From NCBI GenBank assembly GCA_016875915.1, contig VGOM01000008.1, forward strand, positions 1 through 64,000: DNA of 64,000 nucleotides, read 5' to 3'. Under the pieces are notes generated by a model. It made no database searches. It saw only the letters and a program-made list of their open reading frames with translations, and had not been told where the DNA came from. This DNA comes from Chloroflexota bacterium (lineage in GTDB: Bacteria; Chloroflexota; Dehalococcoidia; UBA2247; RBG-13-53-26). A program made the translations under genes and the position numbers. This document shows positions 45,806 to 54,520 of the stretch, piece after piece. Position 1 is the stretch's first letter. Every line of letters begins with the position of its first letter.

Positions 45806-45842
45806 AACAGGGGATGACTCGAGGTCATCCCCTGTTGCTTTT
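45806..45842 (+). terminator. Rho-independent terminator of the surface protein gene
   Basis: AACAGGGGATGAC pairs with GTCATCCCCTGTT across a five-base loop (13 bp stem), followed by GCTTTT. It lies 33 bases after the stop codon. Confidence 0.85.
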
Positions 45843-45880
45843 GCCGAGGCATTGAAGGGGAGCGCTGCCTTGGTCGGAGC

Positions 45881-46321
45881 TCAGGCTTGGTGCGGCGGAC
45901 GGAGGAGGTCGACGCCCGGCTGTGGCTGGACAATGGCGATCTGGACGCCATGCGTGGATCTGGGATGGGTGAACATGACCTGGCCCTGGGGGAAGCTCAG
46001 AGGGCCGGGGGTGAGGAAGACAATGCCGCTGGCCTTCATGGCCTCGGCCGCTTGCTCGATATCGGTGACTTCAAAGGAGATGTGGTTGATGCCTTCTCCC
46101 CTGGAGGCGATGAAGGTGGCGATGGGGTTGGAGTCGTCACGGGGGGCCACCAGGCTGATGCTGGCGGCTTCGATGTAGAAGCGGGCCCCGCTGATGCCGG
46201 AGTAGGCATACTGCTCCGGCCCGAGGAGAGCCGGGGCCGTGCTCAGGAGCCCGGAATAGGTGGCCACCGCTTCGTCGAGATCCGCCACCGCGATGCCCAC
46301 GTCCAGAAAGCGCTTCACCAT
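45881..46321 (-). CDS. VOC-family protein, methylmalonyl-CoA epimerase-like (copy 1)
   Basis: 146 residues with the two beta-alpha-beta-beta-beta halves of glyoxalase/VOC proteins: VGIAVADLDEAVATYSGLL opens the first half and GINHISFEVTDIEQAAEAM the second. In methylmalonyl-CoA epimerase the first strand carries a metal-binding His; here it is Val. The second-half His (NHISF) is kept, while the last Glu ligand is Ala (GVQIAIVQ). It is similar to the protein at 46428. Any role in acyl-CoA epimerisation is uncertain. Confidence 0.8.
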   Translation of the reverse strand: MVKRFLDVGIAVADLDEAVATYSGLLSTAPALLGPEQYAYSGISGARFYIEAASISLVAPRDDSNPIATFIASRGEGINHISFEVTDIEQAAEAMKASGIVFLTPGPLSFPQGQVMFTHPRSTHGVQIAIVQPQPGVDLLRPPHQA

Positions 46322-46368
46322 GTCCTTGCTTCTGTGGCCCGGTGCGGGCCCCTCGGCTGAAGAAAGAG

Positions 46369-46400
46369 AGAGCGGCTAGACTGTCAAGCCTAGCCGCTCT
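46369..46400 (-). terminator. Terminator hairpin after VOC copy 2
   Basis: AGAGCGGCTAG and CTAGCCGCTCT form an 11 bp stem with a ten-base loop. On the - strand it is followed by CTCTTTCTTC, moderately T-rich. It would end the long - strand operon after 46428. Confidence 0.6.
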
Positions 46401-46427
46401 GATGACCACGCGGTACGGTTGCCTCGA

Positions 46428-46835
46428 CTATTTGTCCGGCTGGATGAACTCAATCTGCACGCCGTGCAGCGACTTGGGGTGTCCGAAGTTGACCTTGCCG
46501 CCGGAGTATGTGAGAGCCTTGTCGCTGACGAACTTGACACCCTTTTCGGTGAAGTCCTTCATATCATGTTCGAGGTTGTCCACCCTGAGGGAGATGAGGA
46601 ATACGCCCTCGCCTCTGCTCTCGACAAACTTGTAGATGGATGTCTCCGGATTGCTGGAGGCGATGAGGTTGATGCTGACGCCGCCGACGTGGAAGGAAGC
46701 GCCGGTCAGGCCGGGGAAAGCGAAGTCCTCGGGCTTCGTGTAGACCGGAGGCACGCCGAGGAAGCCGCCATACTTCTTGACAGCTGCTTCCAGGTCTTTG
46801 ACCGCTATGTTGACCCCGTAGAACTGCTTCACCAT
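46428..46835 (-). CDS. VOC-family protein, methylmalonyl-CoA epimerase-like (copy 2)
   Basis: 135 residues from ATG 46835, with GGAGGAG upstream. YGVNIAVKDLEAAVKKYGGF opens the first half and GVFLISLRVDNLEHDMKDF the second. Both His ligands of the family are replaced, but the C-terminal Glu is kept (GVQIEFIQ), the opposite pattern to copy 1. It follows hisC by 46 bases on the same strand. It may bind a CoA thioester or small acid without metal catalysis, or form a mixed dimer with copy 1. Confidence 0.8.
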   Translation of the reverse strand: MVKQFYGVNIAVKDLEAAVKKYGGFLGVPPVYTKPEDFAFPGLTGASFHVGGVSINLIASSNPETSIYKFVESRGEGVFLISLRVDNLEHDMKDFTEKGVKFVSDKALTYSGGKVNFGHPKSLHGVQIEFIQPDK

Positions 46836-46881
46836 GTGCTTGTTTTCTCCTCCTATCTCATAATGGGCGACTTGAGCTATT

Positions 46882-47976
46882 CTAGCAAATCCCGCTGAGC
46901 GCCGCAACAAGAGCGTCCGTATGCTCCGGCTTGCCCACGCTGATGCGGAGGCAGTCCCTGAGGAGCGGCGTGTCGAAGTAGCGGACCAGGATGCCTCTCT
47001 GCCTCAGTTCGCGGTGGATGCGAGCGGCCTGCCCTTCGAGGACGGAACAGAGGACGAAGTTGGCCTGGGATGGCCAGGGCTGGAGGAGTCCGGTTTGAGC
47101 CAGTTCTGTGCCCAGGCGCTGACGTTCTGAGACTATGGCTCTGATGGTCTGGCGGAGGTAGTCCAGGTCCTTCAGCGATTCGATGGCAGCGATCTGGGCG
47201 GCGGCATTGACGTTGTAGGGCGGTTTGACCCGGAAGAGGCGCTCGGCGAACTTTCGGGGGAAGATGCCGTAGCCGACGCGGAGTCCAGCCAGCCCGGCCC
47301 ACTTGCTGAAGGTGCGCAGGACGATCAGGTTGGGGTGGCCGGCCACCAGGGGTATGACGGTCTGCCCGCAGAACTCGTAGTAGGCCTCGTCCACCACGAC
47401 GATGACCTGGCTTCCGAGGACCTCGAGGACGTCTTCGATGGACGTGGTGTTGCCGCTGGGGTTGTTGGGGGAAGCTATGAAGACCACTTTGGCCCCCGCC
47501 CGGGCCGCCTCCTTGACGGCGGAGACTTCGATGGCGAAGGCCCCGTCACGGGGCACGCTGACCACCTGGCCGCCGTAGGATTCAGTACTGAACTGATAGA
47601 CACCGAAGGTGGGCACGCAGTTGACCACCCTGTCGCCGGGGTTGACGAAGAGACGCATGACGAAATCGATCAGTTCGTCGCTGCCGCTGCCGACCACTAT
47701 CTGCTCAGCCGGGACCCCGGCGTACTCCTGGAGAGCCTTCCGCAGCTCCCGCTGCTCGGAATCGGGGTAGATGTGATAGTAGGGGTATTCGGAGAGGGCC
47801 TTCCTCACCCTGGGTGAGCAGCCGTAGGGGTTCTCGTTCCCGTCGAGCTTGATCAGCCTGCCGGCAGGAAAGCCGCCATCCTCAGAGACGACCTCAAGGG
47901 GCGCGATGTAGCCGTAGGGCTTCATGTTCAGGAGATGGGGTCTGATCAAGTTCTGGAATTCGGCATCCGGATTCAT
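46882..47976 (-). CDS. hisC: Histidinol-phosphate aminotransferase
   Basis: 364 residues, PLP fold type I. KLDGNENPYGCSPRV near the start, GSGSDELIDFVMRLFV, SPNNPSGNTTS, the Asp/Tyr pair VVVDEAYYEF and the Schiff-base Lys in LRTFSKWAGLAGLRVGYG. It converts imidazole-acetol phosphate to histidinol phosphate. It starts 19 bases after holB in the long - strand run. Confidence 0.95.
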   Translation of the reverse strand: MNPDAEFQNLIRPHLLNMKPYGYIAPLEVVSEDGGFPAGRLIKLDGNENPYGCSPRVRKALSEYPYYHIYPDSEQRELRKALQEYAGVPAEQIVVGSGSDELIDFVMRLFVNPGDRVVNCVPTFGVYQFSTESYGGQVVSVPRDGAFAIEVSAVKEAARAGAKVVFIASPNNPSGNTTSIEDVLEVLGSQVIVVVDEAYYEFCGQTVIPLVAGHPNLIVLRTFSKWAGLAGLRVGYGIFPRKFAERLFRVKPPYNVNAAAQIAAIESLKDLDYLRQTIRAIVSERQRLGTELAQTGLLQPWPSQANFVLCSVLEGQAARIHRELRQRGILVRYFDTPLLRDCLRISVGKPEHTDALVAALSGIC

Positions 47977-47995
47977 ATCTCAACCTATCCTCTCT

Positions 47996-48979
47996 TCAAG
48001 GCATGTCAAGGAGAAGCACCTCCAGGGCAAGGCGGGGGTTGACGTTCCCTTCGAGCTGGCGGGGAACGGCCCGCAGGTGGCGGATGAACTGCTGGATCTG
48101 TGGCACGGTCAGCCTGTCAGCCTGGCTGCGGAGGGCGGTCCGGTGGTCGATATTGGTGATGTACTGCTCGTCTCCGGCCTTGACGAGCAGCAGATCGCGC
48201 CACCAGAGCAGCCATGACGAAAGGGTCTCGGACACCCTGTCCCGCCCCTTGCCGAACTGGGCTGCCAGCTCGGCCGCGTAGGCCAGCCGTCGGCCCGGAC
48301 CGGCACTGCTCATGGCGATGAAGGCGGCTATGCGCTCCTCTCTCTCCTGGAGAACGCCATCGTCCCGGCTGGCTGTGATGGCCCAGCCGATGCAGCCGCC
48401 GGAGAGCCGTGACAGCAGATCGGCCTTCTCGGACGGCAGGCCGCAGTCCCTGACCAGGATATCCCTGGCTGTCCTCAGCGGCACCGGACGCAGGTTGACC
48501 TCCTGGCAACGGGAGAGCACGGTGGGCAGAAGCCGGCTTCGGCTGATCGTGAGGAGGATGAGATGGACCGTGGGCGGAGGCTCCTCCAGGGTCTTGAGCA
48601 GGCAGTTGGCCGCCTCGTGGGAGAGCAGGTCGGCGTTGTCTAGGATGAAGACCTTGCTTCGGCCCTCATACGGTGGCAGCGAGGCGACACTCTGGATATC
48701 TCTGATCTGATCGATGCCGATGCCCTTCACCTCCGAGGATAGCAGATCGAGTATCTGAACGTCGGCATGCTTGCCGGCGGCGATCCGGCGGCAGGGGGAG
48801 CATTCGCCGCAGGGAGGGTCTGGTGAGGCGCAGTTCAGGGCCTGGGCCAGGTTGACCGCCAGCGTGAGCTTCCCCACGTGAGGCGGGCCGATGAACACGT
48901 GGGCATGCGCCAGGCGGCCTGACTGGAGGCTGCGCTGCAGCAGTGTGATGACCTTCGGCTGCCCTAGCACCCGCCACAT
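47996..48979 (-). CDS. holB: DNA polymerase III delta' subunit
   Basis: 327 residues from ATG 48979; the frame continues into lysA, but the protein start matches GQPKVITLLQRSL. AAA+ clamp-loader features: HVFIGPPHVGKLTLAVNLAQ, a Cys4 zinc knuckle C-x7-C-x2-C-x2-C, the SRC sensor region VLSRCQEV and VFILDNADLL. It forms the clamp-loader with gamma/tau and delta. It could also be a short DnaX, but the length and weak sensor motifs favour delta'. Confidence 0.9.
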   Translation of the reverse strand: MWRVLGQPKVITLLQRSLQSGRLAHAHVFIGPPHVGKLTLAVNLAQALNCASPDPPCGECSPCRRIAAGKHADVQILDLLSSEVKGIGIDQIRDIQSVASLPPYEGRSKVFILDNADLLSHEAANCLLKTLEEPPPTVHLILLTISRSRLLPTVLSRCQEVNLRPVPLRTARDILVRDCGLPSEKADLLSRLSGGCIGWAITASRDDGVLQEREERIAAFIAMSSAGPGRRLAYAAELAAQFGKGRDRVSETLSSWLLWWRDLLLVKAGDEQYITNIDHRTALRSQADRLTVPQIQQFIRHLRAVPRQLEGNVNPRLALEVLLLDMP

Positions 48980-49022
48980 GTGGTCTGATCCCCCAATGGT
49001 GACACGGGGTTGCTCTCCGGAT

Positions 49023-50351
49023 TCAGGAGAGGTCGTATCTGGTGAGGTCTTCGTGGGTCTCACGCCTTCTGATGAGGCGAGCGCGGCCATCGGAGACCAT
49101 GACTATGGCCGGCCTCAACGAGGCGTTGTAGTTGCTGGCCATGGGAAGGGAGTAGGCCCCGGACACCGGCACGGCAATGATGTCGTCCCCTTCCAGAACA
49201 GGCAGGGGGATGTCCTTGATGAGGATATCACCTGATTCGCAGAACTTGCCGGCTATGGTCACCGGTTGGGCTGCCGGCTGATTCATCTTGCCGGCCGCCA
49301 CCGCTTCGTACCTGGAGCCGTAGAGGGCGGGACGGATATTGTCACCCATGCCTCCATCGACGAAGACGTAGCGGCGGATGCCCGGGACATCCTTGGCGGC
49401 GCCCACTCTGTAGAGCGCCACGCCGGCCTGAGCCACTATGGCCCGGCCCGGTTCCACGACCAGTCTCGGCGAGGCCAGACCCAGACTGGGGCACAGGCCG
49501 ATGACCGAGGAGGCGATCACCTGCGCGTACGCGGCTGTGGGAGGGGGAGACGAGTCCAGTTGATACTGGACACCGAAACCGCCACCGACGTTGAGTTCCC
49601 TCAGCCGGAAGCCATGCTTCTGCTTCATCTCCGCGGCGAAGCGGAGCACCAGGTCGATGGCCTCGGCGTAGGGCTGGACCTCGAAGATGGATGACCCGAG
49701 ATGGAAGTGCAGTCCGACGACGTTCAGCCCCGGAGTGGCCATGGCTTTGGCCAGGGCCTCCCCGGCCTGTCCGGTGGTCAGGGGGAAGCCGAACTTGCTG
49801 TCCAGAACGCCGGTGGCAATGTACTGGTGGGTATGGGGATCGATGCCCGGAGACACGCGGAGCAGCACATCCTGGACGGAGCCGTTCCGTTTGACCAGCG
49901 CTGCGAGCAGGTCGAGTTCACGGAAGTTGTCGATGACCATGCGTCCGATCTTCCAGTCGAGGGCGAAGGACAGCTCATCATGGCTCTTGTTGTTGCCGTG
50001 GAAGTAGACCCTATCCGGGGGGAAGGCGGCGGCCTTGGCTATCGAGATCTCGCCGGCTGAAACCACGTCGAGGCCCAGGCCTTCCTCCCGCAAGAGGAGA
50101 GCCAGGGCGGGGTTGATGAAGGCCTTGCAGGCGTAGATGACCAGGGAGTCCGGGTAGCGCTGACTGAACTCCCGGCGGTACTCACTGCATCTGGACCGCA
50201 GGGTGGCTTCATCCAGGACATACAGCGGTGTGCCGTACTGGGCTGCCAGAGAGACGGCATCACAGCCGCCGATGGTGAGATGACCTGTGGCATTCACGCC
50301 GGCTGCATGCGGGAAGAGCGAAAGCGAGGCTGTGGGCTCCTGTTGATCCAC
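49023..50351 (-). CDS. lysA: Diaminopimelate decarboxylase
   Basis: 442 residues. PLP-Lys in VIYACKAFINPAL, HFHLGSS, GGGFGVQY, EPGRAIVAQAG and the substrate-site FCESGDIL are all clear. It makes lysine from meso-diaminopimelate, so the cell makes its own lysine and probably DAP. The GTG start lies 16 bases after acpP. No lysine riboswitch is seen, as expected inside an operon. Confidence 0.96.
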   Translation of the reverse strand: MDQQEPTASLSLFPHAAGVNATGHLTIGGCDAVSLAAQYGTPLYVLDEATLRSRCSEYRREFSQRYPDSLVIYACKAFINPALALLLREEGLGLDVVSAGEISIAKAAAFPPDRVYFHGNNKSHDELSFALDWKIGRMVIDNFRELDLLAALVKRNGSVQDVLLRVSPGIDPHTHQYIATGVLDSKFGFPLTTGQAGEALAKAMATPGLNVVGLHFHLGSSIFEVQPYAEAIDLVLRFAAEMKQKHGFRLRELNVGGGFGVQYQLDSSPPPTAAYAQVIASSVIGLCPSLGLASPRLVVEPGRAIVAQAGVALYRVGAAKDVPGIRRYVFVDGGMGDNIRPALYGSRYEAVAAGKMNQPAAQPVTIAGKFCESGDILIKDIPLPVLEGDDIIAVPVSGAYSLPMASNYNASLRPAIVMVSDGRARLIRRRETHEDLTRYDLS

Positions 50352-50367
50352 CGGATGATGCAGGCCC

Positions 50368-50628
50368 CTATTCGTCCTCTATGCCGAAGTCCTTGATATA
50401 GTCAACGGCGTCGCCGACGGTGATGATCTTCCTGGCGTCTTCGTCGGGGATCTCAACCTTCTTGTTGGGATTGCTGAATTCCTCCTCCAACGCCATGATC
50501 AGCTCTACAAGATCCAGCGAGTCGGCGTTGAAGTCCTCGACAAACGACGCCTTCGGGACTACATCGTCTTCCTTGACGCCGAGTTGCTCCACAATGATGC
50601 GCTTCACTCTCTCGAAGACTGTGGCCAC
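50368..50628 (-). CDS. acpP: Acyl carrier protein
   Basis: 86 residues, acidic, with the phosphopantetheine site in [20 protein letters not shown]. The N-terminus ([13 protein letters not shown]) is typical. GTG start with GGGGGTGA seven bases before it. It carries growing acyl chains for FabD upstream and PlsC. It ends in a slightly longer acidic tail than E. coli AcpP. Confidence 0.97.
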   Translation of the reverse strand: MATVFERVKRIIVEQLGVKEDDVVPKASFVEDFNADSLDLVELIMALEEEFSNPNKKVEIPDEDARKIITVGDAVDYIKDFGIEDE

Positions 50629-50643
50629 TAGATAGTCACCCCC

Positions 50644-51075
50644 TTAGTTAGTTTTCTTCCTATTCTCGAGATCGGCGTAGATCGAACCCAGGACACCGTT
50701 GACGAACCTCGGTGAGCTGTCTGTTCCAAAGGCCTTGGCCAGTTCCACCGCTTCATTGATGGCCACCTTGGCCGGGGCCACCTCCGAGAGCAGTTCGTGT
50801 ACGGCCAGGCGCAGGATGTTCCTGTCCACGATGGAGAGCTGCTGCAGCGGCCAGGCAGGGGCAAAGCGCTGGATCAGGGCATCGATGGCCTTGCGGTCGC
50901 CCAGGACGCCGGTCACCAGATCCCTGGTGAATCCAACGCTGTCGTCGGGCATCGAGGACTCCTGAAGCAGTCTATCCAGGGAATCCTCCACGTTGTGGCT
51001 GGCGCAGTCAACCTCAAAGAGTGCCTGGAGGGCCACGGCCCTGGCTTCCCGCCTGACAGGCACCTGTGATTTCAT
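50644..51075 (-). CDS. nusB: Transcription antitermination factor NusB
   Basis: About 143 residues from ATG 51075; a GTG at 51063 has better ribosome-site spacing and may be used. All-helical NusB features: RREARAVALQALFEVD, LQQLSIVDRNILRLAVHELL, VAINEAVELAKAFGTDSSPR and FVNGVLGSI. It works with NusE in rRNA antitermination. It lies between fabD (142-base gap) and acpP (15 bases). Confidence 0.95.
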   Translation of the reverse strand: MKSQVPVRREARAVALQALFEVDCASHNVEDSLDRLLQESSMPDDSVGFTRDLVTGVLGDRKAIDALIQRFAPAWPLQQLSIVDRNILRLAVHELLSEVAPAKVAINEAVELAKAFGTDSSPRFVNGVLGSIYADLENRKKTN

Positions 51076-51217
51076 CCTCTCGCTATCCAGAGAGTTGCCG
51101 CAGAGTACCACCGGCATATGGCCCTAAGTATAACATCGGTATTCATGCAAGTGAAGATGCCTTCTTGCCTGGTGGGGAACCCGGCGTGACGGCAACGGCG
51201 GGAGAGAGGTTGCGGAG

Positions 51218-52147
51218 CTAGCGGGCGCTGCCCCTGGGGCTGTCCTTCTTCTCCACGCTGAGGGCAGTCACGTCCCTGCTGATCCTCTTCATGAGACCGG
51301 TGAGCACCTGACCCGGTCCGATCTCTACGAAGGTGCTTACTCCCTGACCGATCATGTACTCGACGGACTTCTGCCACTGCACACAGTGGAGGAGCTGTTC
51401 CAGGAGTTCGGATCGGACGGCGCTGCCAGCGGTGATGGGGAGGGCGGTGGTGTTGGCCACGACGGGGATGGCGGCATCGCGGAAGTCCAGCCCTGAAGTG
51501 GCCAGGGCCATTCCCTGGCTGGCCGGCTCCATGAGGCGGGAGTGGAAGGCCCCGCTGACCTGAAGGGGAACGACCCTCTGGGCGCCCCTGGACCTGGCCA
51601 GTTCGGCGGCCCGGGCCAGCGGCTCAGTGGCCCCGCTGACCGCGATCTGCCCGGGGCAGTTGATATTGGCGATCTGAATGCCGCAGGCGGCGCAGACGTC
51701 CCTCACGGCGTTCTCATCCATGCCTATGAGGGCGAGCATCCCCCCCGGATTCCTCTCGCCGGCTTCCTGCATCAGGCGTCCTCTCTCCCTGGCAAGGCGG
51801 AGGGCGTCCCTGAAGGTGAGCACCCCGGCGGCGATCAGGGCGGTATACTCGCCCAGGCTGTGTCCGGCAACGAAGGTGGGGGTGCCCGTGATGGCAGGGG
51901 ACGACTGGTTGCCCCGGAGATAGGCGATGCTGACGGTGAGTATGGCGGGTTGGGCATTGACCGTCTGACGCAGGGCGTCCTCGGGCCCTTCGAAGCACAG
52001 GCGGGAGAGGCCGAAGCCGAGGACCGAGTCGGCCTCCTCGAAGACTTCCCTGGCGGCCGATGAGGTGGCGTGGAGATCTCGGGCCATACCCACCCACTGC
52101 GAGCCTTGACCCGGGAAGACATAGGCCGTTCCTTCGCGTCTGTTCAT
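51218..52147 (-). CDS. fabD: Malonyl-CoA:ACP transacylase
   Basis: 309 residues. AYVFPGQGSQWVGMA at the start, catalytic Ser in AGHSLGEYTAL, the second-site VSGAFHSRLM His, and QWQKSVEYM near the end. It loads malonyl onto the acyl carrier protein encoded downstream. No fabH or fabF lies in the window. Confidence 0.97.
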   Translation of the reverse strand: MNRREGTAYVFPGQGSQWVGMARDLHATSSAAREVFEEADSVLGFGLSRLCFEGPEDALRQTVNAQPAILTVSIAYLRGNQSSPAITGTPTFVAGHSLGEYTALIAAGVLTFRDALRLARERGRLMQEAGERNPGGMLALIGMDENAVRDVCAACGIQIANINCPGQIAVSGATEPLARAAELARSRGAQRVVPLQVSGAFHSRLMEPASQGMALATSGLDFRDAAIPVVANTTALPITAGSAVRSELLEQLLHCVQWQKSVEYMIGQGVSTFVEIGPGQVLTGLMKRISRDVTALSVEKKDSPRGSAR

Positions 52148-52255
52148 AGGCCCCGGCCGAGGAAATGCGGTGGAGAGACAGCCGCCATGCGGCTGTGCAT
52201 ACTGCGACTCCGTGGTTCTATGATGGGGTGGTCTGCGGGCACAGCGATCAGAGGG

Positions 52256-52450
52256 CTAGGCCTTCTTCTTGCTCTCGGGCTTGATGACCTCTTCGCCGCC
52301 ATAGGTGCCGCAGTTGGCGCAAACGGTGTGCGACAGCTTCAGGGCATGACACCTGGGGCAAGCCTCCGTGGACGGAGCTGTGAGAGCCAGGTGGCTGCGG
52401 CGCACGCGATGGCGTGCCTTGGAGGTCTTTCTCTTTGGGAGCGGTGGCAT
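52256..52450 (-). CDS. rpmF: Ribosomal protein L32
   Basis: 64 residues. PLPKRKTSKARHRVRRSH start and a C-x2-C...C-x2-C zinc site (ACPRCHALKLSHTVCANCG). It follows yceD by five bases, the usual yceD-rpmF pair, with GAGGT upstream of the ATG. A 108-base gap then separates it from fabD. Confidence 0.97.
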   Translation of the reverse strand: MPPLPKRKTSKARHRVRRSHLALTAPSTEACPRCHALKLSHTVCANCGTYGGEEVIKPESKKKA

Positions 52451-52455
52451 ACGAC

Positions 52456-52980
52456 TTACCTCGACTTTCTTGCAGACTTGAGTTTGTCAAACGCGGCCGC
52501 GAACGGGGTGACGGCATCATCTGAACAGCAACAGGGCTGTTGGTTGAGATTGGCTCCGCAACGCGGACAGAGCCCGGCGCAATCGGGCCGGCAGAGTGGC
52601 TTCATGGGGGCGGCCAGCAGGCTGTGCTGTCTGACAAGCTCGGTCAGGTCCAGCACGTGGTGGTCGTCGATCCTGAAGCCGGAGGCATCTTCGGGCGCAG
52701 GCAGATCCTCGCCGCTGGCTACGTCAATGGAGGGGCTGAACTCCTCTTCCGTGCGGAACTGGAGCGTCTGGGGGAAGGGTTTGAGACAGCGGCTGCAGAC
52801 GAGATGGCAAGCGGTGGTGAATTCCCCCCGGACCAGGATGCCCTTGGACACGCGGAGAAGTTCGGCTCTGCCCTGAACTGGGGACAGATCACCCTGGTCG
52901 AGGGCTAGTGCCCCGTCCACGTCGACGGTGCGGGAGGCCCCGGTAGGCTCCTTGAGCAACTGCGCGACGTTTATCTGCAT
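52456..52980 (-). CDS. yceD: YceD/DUF177 family protein
   Basis: 174 residues. N-terminal beta part, then HLVCSRCLKPF and a second Cys pair CRPDCAGLCPRCGANLN, the DUF177 signature. In bacteria it sits next to rpmF and has been linked to 23S rRNA or ribosome assembly. The middle contains an acidic stretch SPSIDVASGEDLPAPEDA. Confidence 0.92.
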   Translation of the reverse strand: MQINVAQLLKEPTGASRTVDVDGALALDQGDLSPVQGRAELLRVSKGILVRGEFTTACHLVCSRCLKPFPQTLQFRTEEEFSPSIDVASGEDLPAPEDASGFRIDDHHVLDLTELVRQHSLLAAPMKPLCRPDCAGLCPRCGANLNQQPCCCSDDAVTPFAAAFDKLKSARKSR

Positions 52981-53001
52981 ATTGCCTTGTTGGGCGGGGT
53001 T

Positions 53002-53868
53002 CTAGACCCGGCCGCCACGCTCTTTCAGGCCCTCCAATTTTAGCATAACTTCGTCGATAACACCGTCCGGTATGGAGGTGCCGGTGGTGACGCCGATGGC
53101 ACTCTGACCTTCAAGCCAGGCTCCGTCGATGTCTCCAGCAGTCTCGACGAGGTGGGTTTCCGTGCCGGTCGAGGAGCACATGTCAGCGAGGCAGCGGGTG
53201 TTGGCGCTGTGCCGTCCCCCGACCACGATCATCAGACTGACTCTGCGGGCCAGCTCCAGTGCGGCTGCCTGCCGCCTCTTGGTGATGTTGCACAAGGTGT
53301 TGATGACGCGCAGTTCGTCCACCCGTGAGAGGACCTCGCCGGTGATGCTGCCCACGAATCCGGCATACTGGGCGGAGTTGCGGGTGGTCTGAGAGAGGAG
53401 ACCGAGATGCGAAGGCAGATCGGGGAGATCGGTGACCGTCCGGCTGTCCAGGGTGGCCACTCCCTTGTGCCCGGCCCAGCCGAGGATGCCCTTCACCTCG
53501 GGATGCCGGGGGTCTCCGTAGATGACCACCCAGACCCCAGCCTGGGACAGGTCTCTGGCGGCGCTCTGTGCTCTGCGCACGTTGGGACAGGTGGTGTCCA
53601 CCACCTTCAGGCCGCGAGAGGCAAGATCCTCCAGGACATCGGGCGATACACCGTGTGAAGGGATGACGGCCACGCCGCCGGCGATCTGGTCTGCCCTCTC
53701 CACCGCCCGGGCGCCGAGCTGGGCGAAGCGATCCACCACCTGCTGGTTGTGGACCACCGGGCCCAGCGTCTCCACCGTCCCGTGTTCGGCAATGGTCTCC
53801 TCCAGTATCCTCAGGGCCCTCTTGACACCGAAACAGAAGCCCGTTTCGGAGGCCTTCTCAATGTCCAT
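53002..53868 (-). CDS. ispH: 4-hydroxy-3-methylbut-2-enyl diphosphate reductase
   Basis: 288 residues, the last step of the MEP isoprenoid pathway. The three Fe-S cysteines are in GFCFGVKRA (Cys12), VDTTCPNVR and NTLCNITKRR. The diphosphate-binding His residues are visible in VVHNQQV, IPSHGV and DPRHPEV. Its start overlaps the end of plsC by 11 bases. It supplies isoprenoids, including the polyprenyl phosphate used by the mannose pathway. Confidence 0.97.
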   Translation of the reverse strand: MDIEKASETGFCFGVKRALRILEETIAEHGTVETLGPVVHNQQVVDRFAQLGARAVERADQIAGGVAVIPSHGVSPDVLEDLASRGLKVVDTTCPNVRRAQSAARDLSQAGVWVVIYGDPRHPEVKGILGWAGHKGVATLDSRTVTDLPDLPSHLGLLSQTTRNSAQYAGFVGSITGEVLSRVDELRVINTLCNITKRRQAAALELARRVSLMIVVGGRHSANTRCLADMCSSTGTETHLVETAGDIDGAWLEGQSAIGVTTGTSIPDGVIDEVMLKLEGLKERGGRV

Positions 53869-54520
53869 CGGAACGGTACAGCCCCCGGTAGTCCTCGGGC
53901 AGGAGCTCGGCGATGTGCTTCATGATGGTCTCCGTGGAGGTGGCAAGATCCGCCCGGCTGGGCTTGCCGCTCACCTGAGGCAGCCTGAAAGGCTGGCCGA
54001 TGTTGACGGTCACCCCGGGGCGGTAGAGCAGTCTGCGGTTGCTGCCTTGATACCTGTGCCTGATCTTCTCTGTGCCTGAGATGCCTATGGGGAGGATGAC
54101 GGCATTGCTGCGGAGGGCAATGAAGGCCACGCCTAGCTTGCCTTTCTGAAGCTGGAGGGTGCGACTTCTGGTACCCTCCGGGAATATGCCCAGTGCGCGG
54201 CCATCCCGGAGTGCCTTGTCCGCTAGGTCGAATGCCGAGCGGTCCACCGTGGTGCGGTCAACGGTGAAGCTGCCCAGGGCGCGTATGATGAAGGCGTGAA
54301 CAGGGGAGTGGAAGTACTCCTTCTTGGCCATGAAGGAGATCCTTCTGCGGCGGATGCCTACCCCGATGAGAGGGATGTCCAGCCAGCTAAGGTGATTGGA
54401 GGCCACAATCAGCGGTCCGTCCGGCAGGCTGACCTCTCGATTGACGAATCTGTAGCGACAGATGAGCTTCAGCGCCAGGGCCACCGGAGGCCGGCAAGCG
54501 TCGTAGAGGGTTATGGACAA
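53858..54520 (-). CDS. plsC: 1-acyl-glycerol-3-phosphate acyltransferase-like protein
   Basis: 220 residues, PlsC family: motif NHLSWLD (HX4D, catalytic His/Asp), the acyl-acceptor motif FPEGTRSR and the VILPIGISGTEKI region. One membrane-associated N-terminal helix. It makes phosphatidic acid at the membrane. It overlaps cmk by 10 bases and ispH by 11. Confidence 0.93.
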   Translation of the reverse strand: MSITLYDACRPPVALALKLICRYRFVNREVSLPDGPLIVASNHLSWLDIPLIGVGIRRRRISFMAKKEYFHSPVHAFIIRALGSFTVDRTTVDRSAFDLADKALRDGRALGIFPEGTRSRTLQLQKGKLGVAFIALRSNAVILPIGISGTEKIRHRYQGSNRRLLYRPGVTVNIGQPFRLPQVSGKPSRADLATSTETIMKHIAELLPEDYRGLYRSDGH

